A DNA stretch of 8,336 nucleotides from UBA7702 sp051866595 (GTDB lineage: Bacteria; Bacillota; Dehalobacteriia; UBA7702): assembly GCA_051866595.1 (NCBI GenBank), contig JBJDXI010000140.1, positions 1 to 8,336 of the forward strand, in the 5' to 3' direction. A model generated the notes under the pieces. That model ran no database searches, was not told the DNA's origin, and saw only the letters and a list, made by a program, of their open reading frames with translations. A program made the position numbers and the translations under genes. Below, in pieces: positions 1 to 6,617 of this stretch (within the stretch, counting starts at the first letter, position 1; the number at the start of each line of letters is the position of its first letter).

Positions 1-567
1 CATGAAAGCGGCATCGAACTCATCGGCGCTTTCGATCCCATGGTTGAAATCAAATCTTACCTCAAATGGCTCGAAGATAACAAATGCCCCAGATATTATG
101 AAGGCATGGACAAACTGGTTTCCACTTTGGAAGCTATCGACAAAAATTTCGAAAAGAACCCGCCCAAAAAAGTCTGCTCCCACAATGACGTTCTTTCCGA
201 AAACTTCATCTATGATGACGAAAACGACAACCTCCAGCTCATCGACTGGGAATACTGCGGCATGAACATCTACAACTTCGACGTTGCCGCCGTTATCATC
301 GAAAACGCACTCAACAAAGAAAAAGAAGAAGAATTCCTCCGTTACTACTACGGCGGCGAACCCACCGAACGCCAGAGAGCCGATGTTCTCATCGGGAAAT
401 TCCTCGTTGACGCTCTGTGGTGCCCCTGGGCTCTGGTTCAGATGTGCTCCAAACCCAAAGAAGAAGAAGAATTCTATTGGAATTACGGCCTCGAAAGAAT
501 CACCCGCTGCAACGAATACATGGCCGACGAAAACTTTGACCGTTACGTTGCAATGATGGCTGAATAA
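1..567 (+). CDS. Choline kinase/APH-like phosphotransferase, C-terminal part (5' end outside window)
   Basis: The reading frame is open from base 1 and ends at TAA, giving 188 visible residues. It aligns from its first residue with about residue 133 onward of the complete kinase at 736-1698 (visible HESGIEL against HHSGLKL), so roughly 130 residues are missing to the left. It carries the kinase catalytic loop SHNDVLSENF (Brenner-type HxDxxxxN) and the metal-binding segment LIDWEYCG, followed by the helical C-lobe motifs GGEPTERQRADVLIGKF and WCPWALVQ shared with its paralogue. These mark the choline/ethanolamine kinase (LicA-like) branch of the aminoglycoside-phosphotransferase fold: cytosolic ATP-dependent phosphorylation of a small hydroxylated substrate. 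The substrate cannot be read from sequence; choline, ethanolamine or a related amino alcohol is an inference. An internal ATG at position 40 is not the real start, because homology continues upstream of it. Confidence 0.85.
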   Translation, partial: HESGIELIGAFDPMVEIKSYLKWLEDNKCPRYYEGMDKLVSTLEAIDKNFEKNPPKKVCSHNDVLSENFIYDDENDNLQLIDWEYCGMNIYNFDVAAVIIENALNKEKEEEFLRYYYGGEPTERQRADVLIGKFLVDALWCPWALVQMCSKPKEEEEFYWNYGLERITRCNEYMADENFDRYVAMMAE

Positions 568-585
568 TTCAAAACCGATAAACAG

Positions 586-625
586 CAGCTCCGATTTCAC
601 AAGAAATCGGAGCTGTTTCTTTTTC
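586..625 (+). terminator. Rho-independent terminator after the first kinase gene
   Basis: A perfect 12-bp stem (586-597 with 604-615, CAGCTCCGATTT/AAATCGGAGCTG) encloses a 6-nt loop and is followed by a T-rich run TTTCTTTTTC at 616-625. It lies 18 bases after the TAA. On the minus strand the stem is followed by a poorer T-run, so it may also help stop transcripts of the convergent kinase, but it is built mainly for the plus strand. The rest of 626-735 holds no gene I can support. Confidence 0.9.
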
Positions 626-735
626 TGGAACTGTTTTCCGCAAACAACAGGATGAGCGCATCTCAAACCTTTGTCATGCAAAACACCGGATTACCGCCGT
701 TCGGAAAACATTTCATCAATCTTACCTTATCCGTG

Positions 736-1698
736 TCAGCGGTTAAGAATCATTTCGAGATATTTATCCCAATTCGGGTTGGCCATATGTTTCTGGCAGC
801 GTCTTACGCGGACATAACCCCAATCCCAGTAATCGTCGCGTTCATCCACTTTGGTAACGCTCTGTACAAGAGCCCAGGGAATCCAGAGACCATCCATGAG
901 GAATTTACCGATCAATACTTCAGCTCTCTGCTGTTCGGTGGGTTCACCGCCGAAATAAGCGCGGATGGCAACTTCTTCCATTTCCGGTTCCATGTCGTTT
1001 TCGCTGATCACCGCCGCAAGGTCAAAGAAATAGTAGTTCATCCCGCAGTATTCCCAGTCGATCAATTCCATTTTATCATTGGGAACATCGTAGATGAAGT
1101 TCGCGGCAAGGCAGTCGTTATGGCTGCTGACCAGGGGGAACGGTTTTTCATCAAAAGATTTCTGAATTTTATTATAAACTTCGTCAATGTCTTTCAGTTC
1201 TTCATAAAAACGGGTCCAGTTATTGTCTTCCAGATATTTATAATAACCGACACGTTCTTCAAAAGGATTAAACACATAATTCAGTTTTAATCCGCTGTGA
1301 TGAATTTTGCTGACCAAAGCCGCCGCGTGTTCAACAACATCTTTTCTGTTGTTGAAATCCGGTTCATGCATGGTATCCCCTTCAACAAAGCGGCAGATAT
1401 TGGAACCGGTGGATTCATCATACCAGTAGAATTCAGGGCTGGTACCGATGATCTGGGCTTTCGCCACGGCATCATGTTCGCAGGGTCTGTTCAGATATTC
1501 GGCAGTACCTTCACCGGCGATACGGAACGCGTATTTCGTACCGTTATCAAATTCAACTTTAAAGTTTCTGTTGGTAAGACCGCCGGGCATATAGGTAATC
1601 GCAATAATTTTCTGACTACCGTCAAACATCTGATCCGCCATATTCTGGATTTTTTCAACTTCGCCGGGCTTCAAGCCTTCACATTTGATTTCAGCCAT
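736..1698 (-). CDS. Choline/ethanolamine kinase-like phosphotransferase (LicA/APH fold)
   Basis: A complete protein of 320 residues. The start is ATG at 1698-1696 with AAGGAG (1712-1707) eight bases upstream; the stop is TGA. The N-lobe has a nucleotide-binding turn PGGLTNRNF at about residues 38-46, then YAFRIAGEGT at about 56-65, typical of choline kinase/LicA proteins. The catalytic loop SHNDCLAAN has His193, Asp195 and Asn200; the Mg-binding segment is IDWEYCG with Asp214 and Glu216. No signal peptide or membrane segment is seen, so it is probably cytosolic. Predicted role: ATP-dependent phosphorylation of choline or a related small alcohol. Thiamine kinase or another APH-family activity cannot be excluded. 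It is a close paralogue of the partial gene at 1-567, oriented tail-to-tail, and lies downstream of two trimethylamine methyltransferase genes on the same strand, hinting at a methylated-amine substrate. It has its own promoter. Confidence 0.85.
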   Translation of the reverse strand: MAEIKCEGLKPGEVEKIQNMADQMFDGSQKIIAITYMPGGLTNRNFKVEFDNGTKYAFRIAGEGTAEYLNRPCEHDAVAKAQIIGTSPEFYWYDESTGSNICRFVEGDTMHEPDFNNRKDVVEHAAALVSKIHHSGLKLNYVFNPFEERVGYYKYLEDNNWTRFYEELKDIDEVYNKIQKSFDEKPFPLVSSHNDCLAANFIYDVPNDKMELIDWEYCGMNYYFFDLAAVISENDMEPEMEEVAIRAYFGGEPTEQQRAEVLIGKFLMDGLWIPWALVQSVTKVDERDDYWDWGYVRVRRCQKHMANPNWDKYLEMILNR

Positions 1699-1736
1699 TG
1701 TAAACTCTCCTTATTCTTTCACTTCTATTAAAATAC

Positions 1737-1785
1737 GACGCTTAAGCATCTTTTATCATTATAGCAAACTACGCAAAAAATTCAA
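1737..1785 (-). promoter_or_regulatory. Sigma-A-like promoter and leader palindrome of the complete kinase gene
   Basis: Read on the minus strand, TTGAAT (1785-1780) is followed after 16 bases by TATAAT (1763-1758), a good sigma-A match, 59 bases before the ATG. Between the -10 and the Shine-Dalgarno lies a near-perfect palindrome, GATGCTTAAGCGTC (1750-1737, one G/A mismatch). It could be an operator or a small leader hairpin. No experimental basis. Confidence 0.6.
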
Positions 1786-1818
1786 TAGAAATCCAAATTT
1801 TCCTACATACCGAACCGG

Positions 1819-1849
1819 CGGGATCCTTTCAGCATCACAACGGATCCCG
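1819..1849 (-). repeat. Inverted repeat (CGGGATCC hairpin) between mttB and the kinase gene
   Basis: Perfect 8-bp arms CGGGATCC (1819-1826) and GGATCCCG (1842-1849) surround a 15-base loop. The hairpin follows directly, in the minus-strand direction, the 10-bp hairpin at 1852-1877. It has no T-run, so it is not a classical terminator. It may be part of a structured 3' untranslated region of the upstream mttB transcript. Confidence 0.5.
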
Positions 1850-1851
1850 AA

Positions 1852-1877
1852 AAGGCGTCCGAAAAAACGGACGCCTT
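1852..1877 (-). terminator. Terminator-like hairpin downstream of the distal mttB, with a competing partner at 1910-1918
   Basis: A perfect 10-bp stem (1852-1861 with 1868-1877, AAGGCGTCCG/CGGACGCCTT) closes a six-base homopolymer loop. On the minus strand it ends in CCTTTTCGG, a short T-run that could support termination after mttB. The 5' arm (minus-strand sense) can instead pair with a 9-base complement at 1918-1910 (ACGCCTTGT), giving mutually exclusive structures. I call it a probable terminator because it follows an mttB stop by about 70 bases and a new promoter follows it. Confidence 0.55.
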
Positions 1878-1948
1878 GTCCTTCCGCTTCCCTCCTTGGG
1901 TTTGAAAGAACAAGGCGTTTCCATTTATTTCAGGAAGCCGGAGAAAAC

Positions 1949-3442
1949 TTATTTTTCAGCTTTTCTTCTTTCGGCATATTCCGCGGTTTCTTCTTCAAGA
2001 ATGCGGTTGAGTTCTTTTTGGGTTTCTTCAGGAAGCGGATCCGCAACCTTCTGATTTTCCAGAATATCAATGGCGACTTCATAGGAACGTTCCACAATAT
2101 CCTGACCGCCTGTGGCCATCCAGCCATCGAAGTTGTTGCGGTCAAAGATTTTGGCATTAGGTTTGGAAAGTTTTCTGAAGTTCTGGAATGTATGCATATG
2201 AGATACGAATTCACCGCCGGGGCCGACTTCGCTGATAACGTCAACGGCAAGGTGTTCGTCATCCACAGGAATACCTTCGCAGGTCTTGAGAACCATACCA
2301 ACCATTTCATGCTGCATAACGAGCTGTGCAAAGTCCCAGGTAATACCATTTTCGAGCATCCCGATACCATAGATCATGTTGGCACCTGCCAACGCGGGAA
2401 TGATAGCGGTCAATGTTGCTTCGTGAGCGGACTGAGCATCGATGCATTTGGAGTCACACTACCCACCAGCTACCCAGCTGGGAACTTTGTAGAACTGAGC
2501 CATCTTCGCAACGAAAGCGGAGAACAGAGCCAGTTCGGGGCTGCCGACGCAGGATACGGTGGTGCTGAGGTCCATCATCGCAGTGGAGGAACCATAAACC
2601 ATCGGAACACCGCGTTTGATCAGCTGGCCGAGAACGAACATGCTGACGACTTCGGCGTTATGAGTAACCATAGTGCCTGCCAGATGTACACAGGTGGTAC
2701 CGCCGGCCATACCGAGAGGATTAATTTTAACGGGGATACCGAGTCTGGTTGCATAAATCAGCGCATCGGTGGCACCCTGAGCCTGTACGAGGGGGCTGAT
2801 GGGATCCGTGGAAGTACCAAAGAAAGGTCTTTCTTTGAATTTTTCTTCACTACCGGCTACGACAGAACCCATTTTAAAAGCAACTTTAATGTTGTTGGGG
2901 TCATGCATACCGATATAACCGGGTTTCGTGGTGTTATTCAAAAAGGCATTCAAAACATGAAGCTGACCGACATAGGGGTCAACATCGGCGGGAACGATGT
3001 TTCTTTCAAAGACAACGATGTTGTCCATGTGGTCGATCATCGTAACCGAGCTATAGAGGTCATCTTTCGTGGGCGGTCTGCGTTTTCTGGTGTAGGGGTC
3101 GATTACATTGAGGGCTTCCCCAAAGTTTACGAAACCGGTGCGGCCGGATTCACAATACCAGTCTTTTTTGGGATCTCTACCGGTGCAGCGGAAATTCGGG
3201 GGAGCGACTCTCATGGAATCTTCAACGAGCCATGCGGGAATTTTGACGATATGGGTTGCTTCGTCAACCAAGCAGCCGGCACCCGCAAAGATTTCGCGAG
3301 CTTCCTTACTTTCGCATTTGATACCGACGTTCCAGAGAACATCCAATGTTGCCAGATGGACTTCAAAAAGTTCATCGTCGGTGAACATGTTCAAACCGAG
3401 AGCAGGATTTTTCGATGTGTTAGTTAATAATCCTCTTGCCAA
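1949..3442 (-). CDS. mttB: Trimethylamine methyltransferase MttB (pyrrolysine-containing), distal copy
   Basis: Catalyses methyl transfer from trimethylamine to the Co(I) corrinoid of MttC, in the cytosol, yielding dimethylamine. Read with one internal TAG (2461-2459) as pyrrolysine, it gives 497 residues ending at TAA, close to the usual MttB length of about 495. Pyl falls at residue 328 in WVAGG-Pyl-CDSKCIDAQ, the known active-site context, and homology to MttB runs unbroken on both sides (MFTDDELFEVHLATLDVLWNVG near the N-terminus; ALAGANMIYGIGMLENG after Pyl). The chosen start is TTG at 3442, six bases after GGAGGTG. An ATG at 3457 lies in frame but would place the Shine-Dalgarno inside the coding region, and the paralogue starts at the equivalent TTG. 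A Pyl residue argues for trimethylamine rather than the quaternary amines used by non-Pyl MttB homologues. It has a paralogue immediately upstream; no mttC is seen. Confidence 0.93.
2459..2461 (-). other. In-frame TAG read as pyrrolysine (distal mttB)
   Basis: CTA on the plus strand is TAG in the mttB frame, codon 328, between GTAGCTGGTGGG and TGTGACTCC. Both flanking reading frames are conserved MttB sequence, and the same codon is TAG at the same residue in the paralogue at 4213-4215. This matches the established UAG-encoded pyrrolysine of archaeal and bacterial MttB. No other gene in the window uses TAG as a stop. Confidence 0.93.
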
Positions 3443-3464
3443 TATAAACACCTCCATTTTTGTG

Positions 3465-3492
3465 CTCCGGCGAAATCCTTGTTTGCGCCGGA
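3465..3492 (-). promoter_or_regulatory. Leader hairpin before the distal mttB ribosome binding site
   Basis: Perfect 7-bp GC-rich arms TCCGGCG (3465-3471) and CGCCGGA (3486-3492) enclose a 14-base loop. The hairpin lies between the promoter and the GGAGGTG Shine-Dalgarno. It has no T-run, so it may stabilise the mRNA, act as an operator, or tune translation. The proximal mttB has a hairpin of unrelated sequence in the same place. Confidence 0.5.
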
Positions 3493-3507
3493 ACGATTGA
3501 CAAAGAT

Positions 3508-3536
3508 ATTATACAATAAACAAAAAAATAATACAA
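3508..3536 (-). promoter_or_regulatory. Sigma-A-like promoter of the distal mttB
   Basis: On the minus strand TTGTAT (3536-3531) and TATAAT (3513-3508) are 17 bases apart, in an AT-rich stretch about 65 bases before the TTG start. No -24/-12 GG-N10-GC element typical of sigma-54 promoters was found, although an AAA+ regulator lies nearby. Two direct copies of TTGWCAAAG (3497-3505 and 3562-3570) flank this promoter and are candidate operator half-sites. Confidence 0.6.
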
Positions 3537-3619
3537 TACCTAAATTATATTTTTTTGTTCGTTGTCAAAGAAATTAAACCTTAAAAGGACACTTCCTGAA
3601 AACATCCTTTCGGTGTCAC

Positions 3620-3672
3620 AAAAAAAATACAGAATTCCAATTTGGGAATCTTCCGTCATTGGAATTCTGTAT
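3620..3672 (-). terminator. Strong rho-independent terminator after the proximal mttB
   Basis: A perfect 15-bp stem (3627-3641 with 3658-3672, ATACAGAATTCCAAT/ATTGGAATTCTGTAT) encloses a 16-base loop. On the minus strand it runs straight into eight T residues (3627-3620, counting the shared base). It starts 36 bases after the TAA of the proximal mttB, so the two mttB genes are likely separate transcription units despite lying in tandem. Confidence 0.92.
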
Positions 3673-3708
3673 CAAATTCTTATTTACGCCGCTGTTAAGC
3701 GGAGTGAA

Positions 3709-5196
3709 TTAGCGTCTTGCCAATTCTTCGTTTTTGTCAGCTTCCGCTTCTTCCAGCATTTTGTGGAGAGCCACTCTGGTTTCTTCAGGAAGCGGCATTT
3801 TGGGTTTGCCGTTTTCGATCATATCGATAGCTTTTTCGTAAGAACGTTCGACGATGTCTTTGCCGCCCTGGGCCATCCAACCGTCGTAGTTGTTTCTGTC
3901 GATAATGTTCGAAGGCTGAGACAAATGTTTGAAGTTCTGGAAAGTATGCATATGAGAAATGAATTCACCGCCGGGGCCGACTTCGTTGATGACGTCAACG
4001 GCGAGATGTTCGTCATCCACAGGAACGCCTTCGCAGGTCTTGAGGATCATTTTCATCATTTCGTCTTCCATTACGAGCTGAGCATAGTCCCAGGTAATAC
4101 CGTTTTCAAGCATACCGATACCGTAGATCATATTGGCACCTGCCAATGCGGGTACGAGAGCGGTCAATGTTGCTTCATGAGCGGCCTGTCCGTCAACGCA
4201 TTTGGAATCGCACTACCCACCAGCTACCCAGCTGGGAACTTTGTAGAACTGAGCCAGTTTCGCAACAAAGGCGGAAATCAGAGCCAGTTCGGGGCTGCCG
4301 ACGCAGGATACGGTGGTTCTGAGGTCCATCATAGCGGTGGAAGAACCGTAAACCATGGGAACACCGCGTTTCAAAGCCTGACCGAGAACGAACATGCTGA
4401 GAACTTCGGCGTTATGAGTTACCATGGTACCTGCGAGATGTACGCAAGTGGTACCGCCGGCCAGACCCATGGGGTTAATTTTTACAGGAATACCGGTTTT
4501 GGTTGCGAGAATCAAAGCATCGGTAGCGCCTGCGGACTGTACCAAGGGGCTGATGGGGTCGGTGGAAGTACCGAACCAGGGTCTTTCTCTGAATTTTTCT
4601 TCGCTACCGGCAACGATGCCACCCATTTTGATCGCGTATTTAACGTTTTGGGGGTCATGCATACCGATATAAGCAGGTTTGGTGCTGTTGTTGAGGAAAG
4701 CTTCCAATACATACAGCTGACCTACATGGGGATTGACTTCTTTGGGAACGATGTTTCTTTCAAAGAGAACGATCGAATCCAGATTGTCAATCATGGTAAC
4801 GGAATTCCAAAGGTCATCCATGTTGGGGTTTCTGCGTTCACGGGTATAAGGATCGATAACGTTAACAGCTTCCCCGAAGTTTACAAAACCGGTGCGACCG
4901 GCTTCGCAATACCAATCGTTTTTAGGATCTCTCGCGTAAGCGCGATAGTTCGGAGGTACGGTGTTAATTGCGTCTTCAACGAGCCATGCAGGGATCTTTA
5001 CGATATGCGTGTCTTCATTCACAGTACAACCGATACCTGCGAAAATTTCACGGGCTTCCTTACTTTCGACTTTAACGCCGACGTTCCAGAGAACATCCAA
5101 TGTCGCCAGATGGACTTCAAAAAGTTCATCATCGGTGAACATGTTTAAGCCGAGGGCAGGATACTTTGCAGTGTTAGTCAATAAACCTCTAGCCAA
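3709..5196 (-). CDS. mttB: Trimethylamine methyltransferase MttB (pyrrolysine-containing), proximal copy
   Basis: Same role as the distal copy: trimethylamine to corrinoid-protein methyl transfer. With TAG at 4215-4213 read as pyrrolysine, the protein has 495 residues and ends at TAA. The start is TTG at 5196, five bases after GGAGGTG; an ATG nearer the promoter is closed by an in-frame TAA, so TTG is the only sensible start. Pyl is again residue 328, in WVAGG-Pyl-CDSKCVDGQAAHEATL. By eye about three quarters of residues match the distal copy, with most divergence at the C-terminal tail (here ending DKNEELARR) and in surface-like stretches (for example RNPNMDDLWNS against RPPTKDDLYSS). It has its own promoter, leader hairpin and terminator. 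Whether the two copies differ in substrate, partner corrinoid protein or expression cannot be told from sequence. Confidence 0.93.
4213..4215 (-). other. In-frame TAG read as pyrrolysine (proximal mttB)
   Basis: CTA on the plus strand is TAG in frame at codon 328, flanked by GTAGCTGGTGGG and TGCGATTCC. MttB homology continues directly through it. The TAG and the 46-base block containing it (4211-4256) are identical to 2457-2502 in the paralogue. Confidence 0.93.
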
Positions 5197-5210
5197 AATT
5201 ACACCTCCAT

Positions 5211-5234
5211 AAATTTATGCTTTCGCATATATTT
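5211..5234 (-). promoter_or_regulatory. Leader hairpin before the proximal mttB ribosome binding site
   Basis: Ten-base arms (5211-5220 and 5225-5234) pair with a single mismatch around a four-base loop that reads GAAA on the minus strand (core TATGC-GAAA-GCATA), a stable GNRA-type tetraloop. It ends a few bases before the GGAGGTG Shine-Dalgarno, so it could protect the 5' end or affect ribosome access; an operator role is also possible. Confidence 0.5.
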
Positions 5235-5241
5235 CGTTTTT

Positions 5242-5270
5242 ATTATATAATAAAAGAACAATAATTTCAA
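5242..5270 (-). promoter_or_regulatory. Sigma-A-like promoter of the proximal mttB
   Basis: On the minus strand TTGAAA (5270-5265) lies 17 bases from TATAAT (5247-5242): a near-consensus sigma-A promoter within the 128-base gap between the regulator stop and the mttB start. I see no convincing terminator after the regulator gene, so read-through from upstream is possible. No sigma-54 -24/-12 element is seen. Confidence 0.7.
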
Positions 5271-5324
5271 CAAATCCCATGTTGATAAATAAATCTAAAA
5301 TTATGCTCGGATGACAAAATTTTA

Positions 5325-6617
5325 TTACTTTTTTTGTTCTTTTCCCGAAACGCAGTATTTGCGGATCAAACGATTGGCTTTACTCTGGCTGATTTTCAGG
5401 ACACGACCCACTTCATAGGAACTGCCGTACTCTTCATAGGCCCGGCGGATAATATCTCTTTCCACCTTTTCCACGGCTTCATCCAGAGAACCCCGTTCTT
5501 TTTTCGGACCTGTTTCCGCCACTACCTGGAAGCGGATGTGATCCGGCAGATGATAAACGTCAATCACATCCTCGGGAGACATAACGATGAGTCGTTCCAG
5601 CGTATTGTCCATTTCCCGGATATTTCCCGGCCAGGAGTATTCCGTCAGCACCTCCAGCGCGCCGTCGGTGAGCCTTCGGTGCAGTCCGTAACGGCGGTTA
5701 TACCGTTCCGAGAGATAACGGATCATCGGCATAATATCCATGGTCCGTTCCCGAATCGGCGGAATGGTCACTTCAAAAACACCGATCAGATAGAACAGGT
5801 CCTCACGAAAATCCCCTTCTTCCGCCATTTTATGAAGATCCCGATTGGTGGCGGTGATAATCCGACAATCCACAGGAATACCGGAACGTCCGCCGACAGG
5901 ATGATAGACTCTCTCATGCAAAGCATATAAAAGCCTCGTCTGAATAAACGACGGCAGCGCGTCGATCTCATCCAGAAACAGAGTTCCTCCGGCGGCCAGC
6001 GACAGCATCCCGGGCTTCTCCATTTCCCCGTTTTTCCCGGTTTTACCAAAAAACTCTTCCTCCAGCAGCTCCCCGGGCATCGCCGCGCAGTTCAGACTGA
6101 CAAAAGCACCGCTCCGCCGGGAACTGTTACGGTGAATATACTGAGCCAGCATCACTTTGCCGGTACCGCTCTCACCGGAAATCAGAACGGTGCTGTCCAT
6201 TTTCGCAAATTTCGTCGCCAACCGGAAAACCTGTGACATACTGTTTCCTTTATATATAAGGAGCGTATTTTCATCATCTTTTTCCGCGGTTTCTTCTTTT
6301 TCCCTCAAAAAAGAAACGATGAGTCCTTTTCCATCCTGAGTTTCCAGCGGATAAGAAAGCACCAGGAAAGAATGACCGTTGTTTTTGTCTTTCGGGAATG
6401 TCACCGCCTCGTTCCGTCCGGAGCACATCTCAAAAACCGAGGGAGCACCGAACAAATCCGCTTCATTCCGGCCGATACCGGTTTCCTTTATTTCCGCCAT
6501 ATTTTCAGCGGTCCGGTTCAGGTAAAGAATCTTTCCCTCGCGGTCCGTCACACAGATGCCGCCGTCCGCGCCGTCAAATAAAGCGGAAAGCAATTCATAA
6601 TCTTTCTTTTTCGCCAT
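5325..6617 (-). CDS. PAS-AAA+-HTH transcriptional regulator (NtrC/TyrR type) lacking the GAFTGA loop
   Basis: 430 residues from the ATG at 6617, which follows GGGGAG by eight bases; longer in-frame starts would run deep into the upstream gene. An N-terminal PAS domain (about 8-105, GGICVTDREGKILYLNRTAENM region) probably senses a small ligand or redox state. The AAA+ domain spans about 122-345: Walker A GESGTGK (148-154), Walker B GGTLFLDEID (210-219), sensor-II-like WPGNIREMDN (329-338). The C-terminus (about 376-420) is a Fis/TyrR-type helix-turn-helix. Oddities: the loop after EEEFFG reads KTGKNGEMEKPG, with no GAFTGA, and the second arginine finger of FRxDLyyRL is replaced (FREDLFYLI, Leu277). 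GAFTGA is needed to remodel sigma-54 holoenzyme, so this is more likely a TyrR-like regulator of sigma-70-type promoters. Its position just upstream of mttB suggests it regulates methylamine use; this is inference. It overlaps the upstream PHP gene by 23 bases, implying translational coupling. Confidence 0.88.
   Translation of the reverse strand: MAKKKDYELLSALFDGADGGICVTDREGKILYLNRTAENMAEIKETGIGRNEADLFGAPSVFEMCSGRNEAVTFPKDKNNGHSFLVLSYPLETQDGKGLIVSFLREKEETAEKDDENTLLIYKGNSMSQVFRLATKFAKMDSTVLISGESGTGKVMLAQYIHRNSSRRSGAFVSLNCAAMPGELLEEEFFGKTGKNGEMEKPGMLSLAAGGTLFLDEIDALPSFIQTRLLYALHERVYHPVGGRSGIPVDCRIITATNRDLHKMAEEGDFREDLFYLIGVFEVTIPPIRERTMDIMPMIRYLSERYNRRYGLHRRLTDGALEVLTEYSWPGNIREMDNTLERLIVMSPEDVIDVYHLPDHIRFQVVAETGPKKERGSLDEAVEKVERDIIRRAYEEYGSSYEVGRVLKISQSKANRLIRKYCVSGKEQKK

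Noticed and set aside
568..735. A small gene between the convergent kinases.
   Set aside because: Apart from the terminator, no frame here has a ribosome binding site or recognisable product.
2459..2461. mttB read as two broken genes or as a nonsense pseudogene.
   Set aside because: The break is a TAG at the known pyrrolysine position, occurs at the same residue in both copies, and homology is intact and in frame on both sides.
1685..3427. A 580-residue open frame on the plus strand opposite the distal mttB, and a similar 528-residue one (3562-5148) opposite the proximal copy.
   Set aside because: They are antisense shadows of the mttB genes: they run through intergenic terminators and promoters, their translations (rich in F, N, G, H) resemble no family, and their mutual similarity simply reflects the paralogy of the real genes.
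3443..3457. ATG at 3457 as start of the distal mttB.
   Set aside because: It would put the GGAGGTG ribosome binding site inside the gene. The in-frame TTG at 3442 has ideal spacing and matches the TTG start of the paralogue.
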